The notes under the pieces are model-generated. The model worked only from the letters and a program-made list of their open reading frames with translations, did no database searches and was not told the DNA's origin. Of a DNA stretch of 64,000 bases, positions 25,958 to 34,829 are shown piece by piece. Numbering within the stretch: the stretch's first letter is position 1; every line of letters begins with the position of its first letter. Source of the DNA: Sphingomonadales bacterium UBA2683 (GTDB lineage: Bacteria; Pseudomonadota; Alphaproteobacteria; Sphingomonadales; Sphingomonadaceae); contig DELZ01000005.1 in the NCBI GenBank assembly GCA_002354635.1, positions 1 to 64,000 of the forward strand. Reading direction: 5' to 3'. Made by a program: the position numbers and the translations under genes.

Positions 25958-26884
25958 TCAGGACAGCCGTTTGCGCGTCAGTACCGGCTGGTCGCTGTCG
26001 GCCGCATAGCGCGCCACCACGTCGGCCAGCGGCTCGATTGCCACCTGCATCCGGTGCGAGCTGGCGTGAATGATCCGCTCCTTGTCGACCATCAGGCCGA
26101 CATGGTTGGGAAAGAACACCAGATCACCGCGCCGCAGTTCCTCACCCTCGCCGATCTCTGCGCCCAGCGCCGCCAGCTGCTGGTCGGTGTCGCGCGGCGC
26201 GGCGATGCCGGTCAGCATCAATATCATCTGCACCAGACCCGAACAATCCAGACCATCGCCGCTCCGGCCGCCCCAGAGATAGGGTGCGCCGATCAGCTGT
26301 TCGGCCAGCGCCGCTGTGCCGTTGCTGCCGTCAAACACGACCTTCGTACCGATTGGCTGAACATGGCGTACATGGACAAAGCCCTTGCCGGTCTTCAGAT
26401 AGGAGCCGCATTCGCTGGCTTCGCCGCAGGCAATGCGCGCGCCCATCGGTAACCGCTTCATCACCCCCGATTTGAAATCCGGCTCGATGAAGACCAGCGC
26501 CGCGCGGGCCGAGACCAGATGGGTCGGCTCCGGCGTTTTCTTGCGGTGCTGCAGTGCATGGACCGGCACATAGCCGACATAGCCGTCATGGCCGCAATAG
26601 CCCCAGGCCCAGTCACCGGCGATATCCAGCACATGGAAATCCTCGCCGTGCAGCAGTTCGGAGATCGCTTCGTGATCCTTGCCACCCTGCTTGCGGAGCA
26701 TCGCCTTGGGTGCGGAACAGCGCATCGGCATCGATTCGGCATAATGCGGCGCGAACATCTTGCCGGCCAGCGCGATGTCCGCCAGGTCGCCGCGATGCGC
26801 GGTGATCCGGGGATCGAAATCCCCTTCCGGACCAATCAGCACGAATTTCGCGTGCGCGCCAGTATCTGCAGCTTTCATGTCCAT
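25958..26884 (-). CDS. NlpC/P60-family cell-wall peptidase with SH3-like domains
   Basis: The 308-aa protein ends in an NlpC/P60 domain: APYLWGGRSGDGLDCSGLVQ with the catalytic Cys, and DLVFFPNHVGLMVD with the catalytic His, followed by HASSHRMQV. The N-terminal half holds SH3b-like modules (LLHGEDFHVLDIAGDWAWGY, YVPVHAL). Such enzymes cut the gamma-D-Glu to diamino acid bond of peptidoglycan stems. No signal peptide is evident, so it may act on imported muropeptides in the cytosol; this domain order resembles dipeptidyl-peptidase VI type proteins. The ATG at MDMKAADT was taken; MKAADT is possible. Confidence 0.87.
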   Translation of the reverse strand: MDMKAADTGAHAKFVLIGPEGDFDPRITAHRGDLADIALAGKMFAPHYAESMPMRCSAPKAMLRKQGGKDHEAISELLHGEDFHVLDIAGDWAWGYCGHDGYVGYVPVHALQHRKKTPEPTHLVSARAALVFIEPDFKSGVMKRLPMGARIACGEASECGSYLKTGKGFVHVRHVQPIGTKVVFDGSNGTAALAEQLIGAPYLWGGRSGDGLDCSGLVQMILMLTGIAAPRDTDQQLAALGAEIGEGEELRRGDLVFFPNHVGLMVDKERIIHASSHRMQVAIEPLADVVARYAADSDQPVLTRKRLS

Positions 26885-27068
26885 GCGTATAGAAATCCCA
26901 ATAGCGTAAAAAATGTCCGTGACTCTGCGGCTTCTGCGCCCTGTTACAAAGCCGTGACAATCGACCGCCTTTAAACGACCTGGGGGCGGTTAATCAAGCG
27001 GTGTCGCTTCTGCCTGGCTCGGCGGCGCGAAACTTCGCTGCTGGGCAGGATGCAGAATCGGGAATAGT

Positions 27069-27842
27069 CTATTGGGCCACGACCATCCATTTGCCGTCAA
27101 AACGCGCCCAGTAGCTGCCGCTGGACCAGCCATATGTGCCATCCTCGGCCTTGTAGACCACGCGCACCGGAGACTGCATGTCGGCGTCGACAACCTGATA
27201 AACGCGGCCGCCCAGCACCGGTGTGATGCTATAGGTTTTGGCGATTTCGGCGGTGCCGTTGGTCAGCACCTCTCGCGCAAAGGCCTTGGCGCTATCGACC
27301 GGATATCCGCGCCGTTCGGCATCCCGGAACATCGGTGCCTGCGAAGCGAAGATCGTATCGATATCGCGCGCAACAGCGGCCCTCTGGAAACTCTCGATCG
27401 CTTCTGCCAGTCCAGCGTCCCCGGCAATCTCGGCGCTCAGATATTCCGCGGCGACCGGTCGGTCATGGAAAAAAGTGAGAATCTTCGTGCCCGGCGCGTC
27501 AAATACCGCTTCGTCGACAAAGTCGTCGCCGGGTATCGCGCCGCGGCAGCCCTGGGTGATCGAAAAGCGCGCATCGTCCCCGTCATATTCGATCCGGATC
27601 TCGTTCTCGCCCTCGACCAGCCAGTCGGTAAAGGTGCCGCCACCGCTGCCCGGTCCCTCTTCCGTGCGAAAATAAACATCGTTGACGAATATCCTGGCGC
27701 TGCCCGACCCCAGCCGGTCCTGCAGGCCATGTTCGGTGATGCAGGTCTCCCCGCCCTCCTCCTGGGTTGCGGCAATCGTGGTCAGGGCAATGGCGGCGGC
27801 GAACAGGCCGCGCAGGATGTTTGCTGTTATCATGCGCCACAC
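27069..27842 (-). CDS. Secreted protein of unknown function
   Basis: I do not recognise a family. The 257-aa protein begins with a Sec signal (RGLFAAAIALTTIAATQEE), so the product is probably periplasmic. The mature part contains paired Cys (TCITEHG and TQGCRG), a beta-rich first half with repeated aromatic strands (WLVEGENEIRIEYDGDD), a helical middle with AVARDIDTIFASQAP, and a compact beta-rich end closing at ARFDGKWMVVAQ. The C-terminal half resembles small NTF2-like or SnoaL-type folds in pattern only. The 184-base gap to the NlpC gene shows no gene. Confidence 0.75.
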   Translation of the reverse strand: MWRMITANILRGLFAAAIALTTIAATQEEGGETCITEHGLQDRLGSGSARIFVNDVYFRTEEGPGSGGGTFTDWLVEGENEIRIEYDGDDARFSITQGCRGAIPGDDFVDEAVFDAPGTKILTFFHDRPVAAEYLSAEIAGDAGLAEAIESFQRAAVARDIDTIFASQAPMFRDAERRGYPVDSAKAFAREVLTNGTAEIAKTYSITPVLGGRVYQVVDADMQSPVRVVYKAEDGTYGWSSGSYWARFDGKWMVVAQ

Positions 27843-28068
27843 TTGCCGTAAATATCGCGGCGGTCAAGTCACGAGGATGATTGCCCGGATCGGCGGGCCC
27901 GGACCTGCCGCCGTGAACCGTTCGCCCTATCCTATGCTCAGGCCATCCCCACAAACGACCAATCTGACGACCATATTCATCGACCAGCAATAATTGCCCG
28001 ACCACTCATGCGGTTCATGCGGCATTTTTCCGGGCAGCCACCGTCCGGCCCAACAGAAGGAGCAAATA

Positions 28069-28953
28069 ATGAACGACCTTTCCCCCACACAGACCACAGG
28101 CCTCCTGCTCGGCGCGCTGGCGCTATGGACGCCGGCCAGCGCCTCCGCGCAGCAGGAAGCCAGAGAGGACATCGTCGTCAGCGGCCAGCAGGAGACGCCC
28201 TATGCAGAACCGGATCTGGCCACCGCGCCAGAAGGACCCGAGGTCGAGGGCATCATCTCCGCGCGCAGCGGCGACCGCCTGCAGGTTACGGCCGAAGACG
28301 GCACCAGCACGGTCATCGCTTTCAACGATGCCACCCGAATCAAGGCCAGCAAGGGCTTTCTCGGTCTCGGCCGCGAAACGCTCGCCGCGGATGCGCTGCT
28401 CAACGGCCTGCCCGTCTCGGTCGAGACTGTGCAATATGGCAGCGAACTGGTCGCCAGCCAGATCAGCCTGCGCAACAGCGATCTGAAGACCGCCACCATG
28501 ATCCACAACGGCACCGCCCAGGGCTTCGCCGAGCAGACTGCGGCGACCGAGGCGCTGCGCGGTCGCATGGGCGATATCGACCAGTATAATATCAAGGGCA
28601 CGACCAACGTGAATTTCGACACCGGCAAGGCCGTCCTGTCCGCCGAGGGCAAGGCCGATCTGTGCGCCACGGCCCAAGCGGCCGAAGCGATGGACAACGC
28701 GCTGCTGCTGGTCGTCGGCTATACCGATTCCACCGGCAGCGACGAGCTGAACCAGCGACTGAGCGAAAAGCGCGCCGGCCGCGTCGTCAACTATATCCAG
28801 CAATATTGCGGCTGGAAGCCCTATCGCATGCTGACCCCGACCGGCATGGCGAAAGCCGACCCGCTGGCGAGCAACGACACCGCCTACGGCAAAGCCCAGA
28901 ACCGCCGGGTGGCGGTCAATATCCTGGTCAGCAAGGGCCTCGACGGCCTGTAA
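28069..28953 (+). CDS. OmpA-family outer-membrane protein with N-terminal OB-like domain
   Basis: The 294-aa protein has an N-terminal signal sequence (about 1-27, cleavage at ASASAQQ). A region similar to DUF5666 domains (about 50-130; VEGIISARSGDRLQV) follows, then a C-terminal OmpA peptidoglycan-binding domain: NVNFDTGKAVLS, VVGYTDSTGSDELNQRLSEKRA and NRRVAVNI. It would tether the outer membrane to peptidoglycan through diaminopimelate. The ATG (MNDLSPTQ) has AGAAGGAG upstream. Codons further upstream in frame do not form a signal peptide. Confidence 0.9.
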   Translation: MNDLSPTQTTGLLLGALALWTPASASAQQEAREDIVVSGQQETPYAEPDLATAPEGPEVEGIISARSGDRLQVTAEDGTSTVIAFNDATRIKASKGFLGLGRETLAADALLNGLPVSVETVQYGSELVASQISLRNSDLKTATMIHNGTAQGFAEQTAATEALRGRMGDIDQYNIKGTTNVNFDTGKAVLSAEGKADLCATAQAAEAMDNALLLVVGYTDSTGSDELNQRLSEKRAGRVVNYIQQYCGWKPYRMLTPTGMAKADPLASNDTAYGKAQNRRVAVNILVSKGLDGL

Positions 28954-28960
28954 ACCCAGC

Positions 28961-28982
28961 GGGATGCGCCCCGGCGCATCCC
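28961..28982 (+). terminator. Hairpin after the OmpA-family gene
   Basis: A perfect 10-base inverted repeat (GGGATGCGCC and GGCGCATCCC, two-base spacer) begins 8 bases after the stop. It lacks a T-tract, so factor-independent termination is only possible, and mRNA end protection is an alternative. Confidence 0.5.
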
Positions 28983-29043
28983 GAAATTCCCGGGCGGGAG
29001 CCGTGATTTGCGTCGATGTCTGCAAGTGGGTGGCTTGTTGTCT

Positions 29044-29077
29044 GTCCGTTTTTGGTCGGATAATTGGAAAAGCGGAC
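29044..29077 (+). repeat. Short flank element, left side of the accessory locus
   Basis: A 34-base stretch begins GTCCGTTTT and ends AAGCGGAC, so its ends form a 5-base inverted repeat. A related 35-base stretch in the same orientation lies at 42783-42817, past the other end of the accessory genes. The surrounding gap (28983-29182) holds no recognisable gene. Confidence 0.4.
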
Positions 29078-29182
29078 ATTGCCTGCCGGTCCATGCCCTT
29101 CTCCCACAGCGCTTAACAGAGGCGGGTGCGGGAGTAGGTGATGCGAAATCGTGGCATATTCTCGCGGTACCAAGAACTGATC

Positions 29183-30106
29183 TCAGACAGTTTTGTAGGT
29201 GACCTCATCAAGCTTGAGCGGTTCGCCACAATGGTCGCACGCCATGACCATTTCCAACGCCGACTGGCAGGGACGATGCGAAAGAAGGAGCGGCGGTCCC
29301 TTTTCGTCAGCATAATAGCGATCACCCCATTGCAGCAGCGAAAGGATCACTGGATATAGGGCCCGGCCTTTTTCTGTAAGGCGGTACTCATAACGCGGAG
29401 GCAGGTCACAATATTGAGTTGCATGAAGAATACCCTTGTCAATCAATTCCGTGATGCGGCCCGAAAGGATATTTGGTGCCATTTGCGTATCTGTCTGGAT
29501 CTGGTCAAACCGGTGAAAGCCAGAAAACATAGCCCTCACGATCAAGGTCGACCACCGATCCCCATAAAGCCCGATGACTGTATCTACGAGAGTAGCCTTG
29601 TCGCGGCGGGCGGTGACGGCCTTGGATGGACGTCGTCTTGTACTGTAAACGGGAATGACCTGTGCCAAGCCTGGCCCGGCTTTCCAACCGACATCGCGCG
29701 GGTCAATTTCCTCCGTGCACGACTTGCAGGTAGCGCGTGGTTCAGCCACGTGATCGCAAGTCTTGTGCACCAATTGCACGGTGAAACCACGCTCCCCAGA
29801 TTCCCAACGATGCTGCCAACCAAGCATAGCAAGGGCAACGGGAAACAGGGCCCGGCCTTTATCTGTCAAGCGGTAGAAGCTGCGACGCCCTTTTGGTTCA
29901 GGATTCTTTACCAGACAGTCTTCGACGACTAGCTTCTTTAGCCGGTCACTCACGACCGAACGGGGGACGCCGGTCTCTTCGACAAAAGCTTCGAAAGTGT
30001 TCGTTCCCAGAAACGCGCGTTCCATTATCAACAGGACTGGAACGTCGCCGACAACCTCTAGCGCACGCCAAATCGAACAAGCACGGATGGTCGCCATCTT
30101 CATCAA
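29183..30106 (-). CDS. Tandem-domain HxlR-type transcription regulator
   Basis: The 307-aa protein is two HxlR winged-helix units in one chain. Unit 1 (about 8-100) starts RACSIWRALEVVGD with the conserved Cys and has RLTDKGRALFPVALAM. Unit 2 (about 170-265) has TVIGLYGDRWSTLIVRAM and RLTEKGRALYPVILSL. Each is followed by a CxxC knuckle (CKSC near 132, CDHC near 293). HxlR proteins usually are 110-150 aa and act as dimers responding to aldehydes, quinones or thiol stress, so one chain here may equal a fixed dimer. It is the last gene of the receptor-hydrolase-regulator operon, 16 bases behind the hydrolase, and probably controls the locus. Confidence 0.9.
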   Translation of the reverse strand: MMKMATIRACSIWRALEVVGDVPVLLIMERAFLGTNTFEAFVEETGVPRSVVSDRLKKLVVEDCLVKNPEPKGRRSFYRLTDKGRALFPVALAMLGWQHRWESGERGFTVQLVHKTCDHVAEPRATCKSCTEEIDPRDVGWKAGPGLAQVIPVYSTRRRPSKAVTARRDKATLVDTVIGLYGDRWSTLIVRAMFSGFHRFDQIQTDTQMAPNILSGRITELIDKGILHATQYCDLPPRYEYRLTEKGRALYPVILSLLQWGDRYYADEKGPPLLLSHRPCQSALEMVMACDHCGEPLKLDEVTYKTV

Positions 30107-30122
30107 GATCGCCTATAGCGCG

Positions 30123-31433
30123 TCATTGCCCGCTTAGTCGATCAGCAATCGCCTGATAGGCCGGTAGGCTCACGTTATCGATATTTGCGTTCGCGGCCAA
30201 TGGGTGAGAAGCAAGGCGAACGATAACCATCTCGGTGGCAGGATCGATATAGATCGTCTGGCCATGGACTCCGCGCGCGGCGAACGCGCCGTTGCGATTG
30301 TGGCTGACCCACCACTGGTTGCGATAGCTCCAGCCCGGCAATGTCTTGTACCCCGCCTTGGCAAAATCGGTTTTGCTGGCGCCATAGCGTATCGCTTGGA
30401 CAACTTTTTTTGGAACGATCTGCTGCCCATTGAACTGGCCATCCAGCCTCATCATCTCGCCGAACCGAGCATGATCGCGCAGCGTCGCGTTGAGCCCGCC
30501 TGCTGCCCATCCTGTTCCATGTGAATCGACTAAAATATAGGCATCCTCCTCTGACCCCAATCGGCCCCAGATGCGCTCTTGTATAACGTCAACTGGATTG
30601 CGACCGGTCACGCGAGCAATCAGCCAACCCAGCACTTCAGTATTGACTGATTTGTAGACAAATTGCGAGCCGTGCTCGCCCTCCTTCCGTAAAGTCGAGA
30701 GATAAGCATAGTAGCCATCCGGGCCTTCATAATCGGTCGGACGCGGAAAGATGCCACCTGCCAAAGCGAAGGCGAATACATCTGCCTTGGGATCGGTATA
30801 ATCTTCCGAATAGTGAATGGCCGTCGTCATATCGAGTATTTGCCGCACGGTTGCATCGCCAAACCCGCTTTCAACCAATTCCGGAATGTAATGTGCGACC
30901 GTCTGTTTCTCATCCAACAAGGACTCCTCGACCAGCATTGCTGCGAGCGTACCGTAATAGGACTTAGTCATCGAGAACGACATGTGCGGAGTGTGCCGCT
31001 TAGTTACCCCGAAATAGCGTTCGTAGACGATATTGCCGCGGTGTAGGACAAGTATCGCATCGGCATAGCTGGCCTGCAACGCCTCGTCCCAGCGCATAGG
31101 CTTGTCGCTTCCCAAGGGAAGGAAGGTCACTGCATCAAGATCTTTCCGCAGTTGACGAGATAGCGCGCTTGGCGGCCCGTCACCGCGCCGCAAATTGGCG
31201 GTCGGGAACAGTGTCCGCATATTGGAGAAAGCCCAGCGAGTACGCGGGAACTGATAATAGCTCCCGTCCTCTTGTCGTACCACTTTGTCGTCTGGGGGCG
31301 GACTACCTTGCATCCACCCCATCGTGACCGGATCGCTTTCGGCGGGGCTTGCCGGCCTCTGTTGCGCCTGCGCCGAAGCGCAGGTCGCGAACAGAAAAAA
31401 TGGCAGGATGGAACGGGTTAAGGTGCGTCCCAC
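30123..31433 (-). CDS. Secreted SxxK serine hydrolase (beta-lactamase/6-aminohexanoate hydrolase-like)
   Basis: The 436-aa protein has a signal peptide (FFLFATCASAQAQQ) and a class C beta-lactamase/transpeptidase-type fold. The nucleophile motif is Ser154-Met-Thr-Lys157 in MSFSMTKSYYG, the second motif is Tyr in VYKSVNTEVLGW, and RGVHGQTIYIDP lies in the third-motif region. Members include NylB-type amide hydrolases and esterases. Located 4 bases behind the TonB receptor gene, it probably hydrolyses an ester or amide of the imported compound in the periplasm. True beta-lactamase activity is unlikely given the neighbourhood, but not excluded. Confidence 0.87.
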   Translation of the reverse strand: MGRTLTRSILPFFLFATCASAQAQQRPASPAESDPVTMGWMQGSPPPDDKVVRQEDGSYYQFPRTRWAFSNMRTLFPTANLRRGDGPPSALSRQLRKDLDAVTFLPLGSDKPMRWDEALQASYADAILVLHRGNIVYERYFGVTKRHTPHMSFSMTKSYYGTLAAMLVEESLLDEKQTVAHYIPELVESGFGDATVRQILDMTTAIHYSEDYTDPKADVFAFALAGGIFPRPTDYEGPDGYYAYLSTLRKEGEHGSQFVYKSVNTEVLGWLIARVTGRNPVDVIQERIWGRLGSEEDAYILVDSHGTGWAAGGLNATLRDHARFGEMMRLDGQFNGQQIVPKKVVQAIRYGASKTDFAKAGYKTLPGWSYRNQWWVSHNRNGAFAARGVHGQTIYIDPATEMVIVRLASHPLAANANIDNVSLPAYQAIADRLSGQ

Positions 31434-31437
31434 CGAC

Positions 31438-33729
31438 CTAGAATTTCACGTCAAACTGCAAGGCTATGTTGCGTGGGCGGTCATAGATAGCGTTGTAGGC
31501 AATACCAGCACCGCCGGTGAAAGTGGTCGCCAGCGGCAACGCCCCTGCAGTTTGCATGATCCTTTCGTTAGTGAGGTTGCGGCCGACCATTGCGATTGTC
31601 CAATTATTATCAATATGGCCGAGCGACACCCGCGCACCCATTTTCACATATCCGCTTTGACGCGTACGCGGATCAAGATTCGCGGCTGCGATGTAGCTGC
31701 TCGAGAAGTCGGCATTCAGGTTGATGCCAAACTTCATATTGCCACCAATCTCGTGACTGAAGTCGCCATTGAGGTTGCCAGACCATTTGGGTGTAAGAGC
31801 ATTCCGCTGCCCACTATAGCTGCAGAACGTACCGTTATCAGGCACCTGCTGGAAGAAACATTGGCCTAGCGGGAAGTTGGTGAATTCAAAATCCAGATAA
31901 GCGATCGCACCGCTCAGCGTGAAATGATCGTCTATCGCCCAGCGCATATCTGCTTCAACGCCTTGCGTTTTTGCGCCTGATGCGTTGCGCACATTAAAAC
32001 TCAGAACGCCGTCGAAGACGTTTGTCTGGAGATCCCTGTATTTCGTACGATAGGCCGATACATTGATCGCAAGATTACGTGTCTTGTATTTCAGTCCGGC
32101 TTCAAAATTGTCAGCCTGTTCGTCGCCGAACACAAAGGCACCAGGAGTTGCGACAGTTGTCGAAGTCGGGAGCGAGTTTCCGCGAATGTCAAATCCTCCT
32201 GCCTTGGATCCGCGCGCGAATGATGCGTAAAACATCAGATCGCCCGTGATGTCATATTGAATATTCGCCATCGGATTAAACGAGCTTTCGTTGAGCTTGC
32301 CCGAAATATTATGCGCTTCGATATTAAGCGCACGGAAGGTGCCGATCACCGCGGGATCACTGATTGCCGGCATCGCAGCGAGACTGAGTGGTCCACGATT
32401 GACCGCAAGCGCTCTGCTACCAGTTTTGCTCTCGTGATTGAAACGCGCGCCTAATGTCACGCGCAGAGAGTCAGTTAGCGAAATTTCGCCTTGCGCGAAG
32501 ACCGAGATCAAGTCCGATTTCTGAGAGTAGACGCGATCATTTGACGTGTCTCCAAGTGCCCGAAAAGGGGTCGCAAAGAAAAATGGGTTGAACTGGACGT
32601 GGTCGGTCACACCAAGCTTTGTGTTTTGATAATAGACCCCGGCGATGTAATTGAACGGCTGGTCACCTGGTGAGGCGATCCGCAATTCTTGCGAAAACTG
32701 ACGGTAATCCTCAGACTGCCGGGTGCCGTCCAACAGGGCCGGGTTCACGAAATCAACGTCGATCGTTTCTTTTACATTATAGTCGAGATAACCGGTCACT
32801 GAGGTAAGGGTATGTTCACCAAGTTCCAAATTGGCGTTGAGCACAGTGTTGAAAACTTTGTTTCGGCTCTGATAGCCCCCGTCTGCGCGTACATAATCTT
32901 CGTTAGTCTCGACAAAAAGCGGCCCCGCAAAAACCAGGCTATATATGCCTACCGGGCCAAATGCCTCGCGTGGCTGGCCCTTAGTTTTGAAGTCCGCATA
33001 TTCGACTTTCAGATCAGCGGTGAGCGGGCCGTCGCCTTTGAAATCAACGATGCCGCGCACGAATGCTTCGCGCACATTGGGCTCGTTCCGGTTCTGTTTT
33101 GTGTTAAAGAAGTAACCATCCATATCACGGTAGTAACCAACGACCCTTGCGCCGACATTATCAGAGATCGGGCCGGAAAGGACACCGGTTATGCGCTTCT
33201 CTTTATGCTCAAATTCGTAGCTCGCGCTGACCGAACCTTCGAATTCTTCGGACGGGCGACGACTGACGACGTTAACAGCGCCAGCGATAGCGTTTTTGCC
33301 GAACAGGGTCGGTTGCGGACCACGCAGCACCTCGATACGCTGGAGGTCGACTAACGGCATGCGGCTTAGCTGATCGCGACCATAATATACGCCATCAACG
33401 AACATCGCGACCGACTGCTCAAAGCCCTTGTTATCGCCCGAAGCGATGCCGCGAATAGCGATACGGTTAGCGATTGCGGTTTGGGTGATCTTCAGATTCG
33501 GAATAGACGACGACACTGACTCAAGGTTGGTCTGGCCATAAGCCTCGATTGTCTCTCCGGTTACAGCCGAAATTGAAATCGGCACATCGGACAGTCCTTC
33601 GGCACGTTTTTGCGCAGTAACTACGATTTCAGCCAGACCTCCCTGCTCGTCTGCCGAGTTATCCTGTGCCCAAGCCGCCACCGGAGTGACCAACGCGGTC
33701 GTCGCAAGAATTTTCAAAACCGATTTCAC
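31438..33729 (-). CDS. TonB-dependent outer-membrane receptor
   Basis: The 763-aa protein starts at GTG preceded by a strong GGGGAGG. A signal peptide (about 1-22, AAWAQ) leads into a TonB box (AEIVVTAQKR), the plug domain (IAIRGIASGD, FVDGVYYGRDQ, RIEVLRGPQPTLFGKNAIAGAVNVV) and a 22-strand barrel ending in ALQFDVKF with terminal Phe. The plug resembles the pesticin/FyuA-like group that sphingomonads use in large numbers for hydrophobic and aromatic carbon sources. It heads the operon with the serine hydrolase and HxlR genes and is divergent from the catabolic genes, suggesting uptake of their substrate. Confidence 0.95.
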   Translation of the reverse strand: MKSVLKILATTALVTPVAAWAQDNSADEQGGLAEIVVTAQKRAEGLSDVPISISAVTGETIEAYGQTNLESVSSSIPNLKITQTAIANRIAIRGIASGDNKGFEQSVAMFVDGVYYGRDQLSRMPLVDLQRIEVLRGPQPTLFGKNAIAGAVNVVSRRPSEEFEGSVSASYEFEHKEKRITGVLSGPISDNVGARVVGYYRDMDGYFFNTKQNRNEPNVREAFVRGIVDFKGDGPLTADLKVEYADFKTKGQPREAFGPVGIYSLVFAGPLFVETNEDYVRADGGYQSRNKVFNTVLNANLELGEHTLTSVTGYLDYNVKETIDVDFVNPALLDGTRQSEDYRQFSQELRIASPGDQPFNYIAGVYYQNTKLGVTDHVQFNPFFFATPFRALGDTSNDRVYSQKSDLISVFAQGEISLTDSLRVTLGARFNHESKTGSRALAVNRGPLSLAAMPAISDPAVIGTFRALNIEAHNISGKLNESSFNPMANIQYDITGDLMFYASFARGSKAGGFDIRGNSLPTSTTVATPGAFVFGDEQADNFEAGLKYKTRNLAINVSAYRTKYRDLQTNVFDGVLSFNVRNASGAKTQGVEADMRWAIDDHFTLSGAIAYLDFEFTNFPLGQCFFQQVPDNGTFCSYSGQRNALTPKWSGNLNGDFSHEIGGNMKFGINLNADFSSSYIAAANLDPRTRQSGYVKMGARVSLGHIDNNWTIAMVGRNLTNERIMQTAGALPLATTFTGGAGIAYNAIYDRPRNIALQFDVKF

Positions 33730-33792
33730 AATAATAACCTCCCCATTTTGCCGACACGCGGTTGCTATTGGCGAGAGATATAAGTGCCCGCC

Positions 33793-33822
33793 TTGCGCAT
33801 CTGATAAAAGTATGGCTATACA
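33793..33822 (+). promoter_or_regulatory. Candidate promoter of the catabolic operon
   Basis: In the 148-base divergent gap, TTGCGC and TATACA are 18 bases apart and point toward the flavoprotein gene. The TATACA overlaps a small GTAT-GGCT-ATAC inverted repeat, a possible operator. Proposed by eye only. Confidence 0.3.
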
Positions 33823-33877
33823 AGTTAATGTCTTTATGCAAGTGTTTGTCTAGATGAAGATGAGGAACTGACTAGCA

Positions 33878-34825
33878 ATGCCTTTACCTGAACAGCTTTT
33901 GACGAATCTCGCGCTTCCGGTGATCGGTGCGCCGATGTTCCTCATTTCAGGACCGGAAATGGTCATTGCGCAGGCCAAAGCGGGCATGATCGGGAGTTTC
34001 CCGACGCCTAATGCGCGGACGCCTGAGATACTTGATGGCTGGATGCAGCAGATATCAGAGTCATTGGCGAATGATCCCAAAGCTGCCAGCTGGGCGGCGA
34101 ATCTGGTCGTTCACCCGTCCAATGATCGGTTGCCCGCCGACATGGAATGCGTGCTGCGACACAAGCCGCCGCTCGTAATCACGGCCCTCGGCAGCCCGGC
34201 CAGAATCGTCGATGCCGTGCATAGTTATGGCGGGCTGGTCTTTGCCGATGTCAATTCGGTAGGCTTCGCCCGCAAAGCAGCGGCAATTGACGTCGACGGA
34301 TTGGTGCTGGTCGCATCCGGTGCGGGCGGACATACTGGGCAGACTGCGGGATTCGCGTTCGTCGATGAAGTTCGCCAGTTCTGGGACGGCCCAATTGTTC
34401 TTGGCGGCGCGATTTCGACTGGCCGCGCTATTCGTGCTGCAGAAGTGCTAGGCGCTGATCTTGCTTATGTCGGAACGGCGCTGATCGCGTGTGAGGAAAG
34501 CGAAGCACAACTCGCCTATAAAGAACTGGTGGTTGCAGCTGGCGCTGAAGATATCGTGCCGTCCAACGGCATAACTGGCGTCACCGCAAACTGGCTGCGG
34601 TCTAGCCTCGTGGAAGCAGGTTATGACCCGGCGAACATGCCTACAGAAAAGACGCCCAATTTCGAAAACGCTCTGGATGATGCCAAGGCTTGGAAAAATG
34701 TCTGGTCTGCCGGGCAAGGCGTGGGGGCAGTGACCGCGATTGAGCCGATGGCGCAGATTGCTGCGCGCTTGAAACAGGAATATGGCGCGGCCTGCAGTTT
34801 GCCGCGTTTCGATGCAAAGGAGTGA
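33878..34825 (+). CDS. Nitronate monooxygenase-family FMN protein
   Basis: The 315-aa TIM-barrel flavoprotein is of the 2-nitropropane dioxygenase/nitronate monooxygenase family. Visible elements are LPVIGAPMFLISGPEMVIAQ at the FMN site, the AKAGMIGSFP strand, SGAGGHTGQT with the catalytic-site His, VLGGAISTGRAIRAAEVLGAD and the phosphate-binding GTALIACEES. The family also contains enoyl reductase-like enzymes, so the true reaction may not be nitronate oxidation. It is the first gene of the plus-strand arm, 4 bases before the cleavage oxygenase. GAGGA upstream supports the start. Confidence 0.9.
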   Translation: MPLPEQLLTNLALPVIGAPMFLISGPEMVIAQAKAGMIGSFPTPNARTPEILDGWMQQISESLANDPKAASWAANLVVHPSNDRLPADMECVLRHKPPLVITALGSPARIVDAVHSYGGLVFADVNSVGFARKAAAIDVDGLVLVASGAGGHTGQTAGFAFVDEVRQFWDGPIVLGGAISTGRAIRAAEVLGADLAYVGTALIACEESEAQLAYKELVVAAGAEDIVPSNGITGVTANWLRSSLVEAGYDPANMPTEKTPNFENALDDAKAWKNVWSAGQGVGAVTAIEPMAQIAARLKQEYGAACSLPRFDAKE

Positions 34826-34829
34826 TGTC

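Noticed and set aside
28983..29182. tRNA or integrase at the left edge of the accessory locus
   Set aside because: No cloverleaf or TPsiC-like sequence and no recombinase frame is visible.
30123..31433. Antibiotic-resistance beta-lactamase
   Set aside because: The SxxK fold is shared with esterases and amide hydrolases, and it is co-transcribed with a receptor in a catabolic locus.
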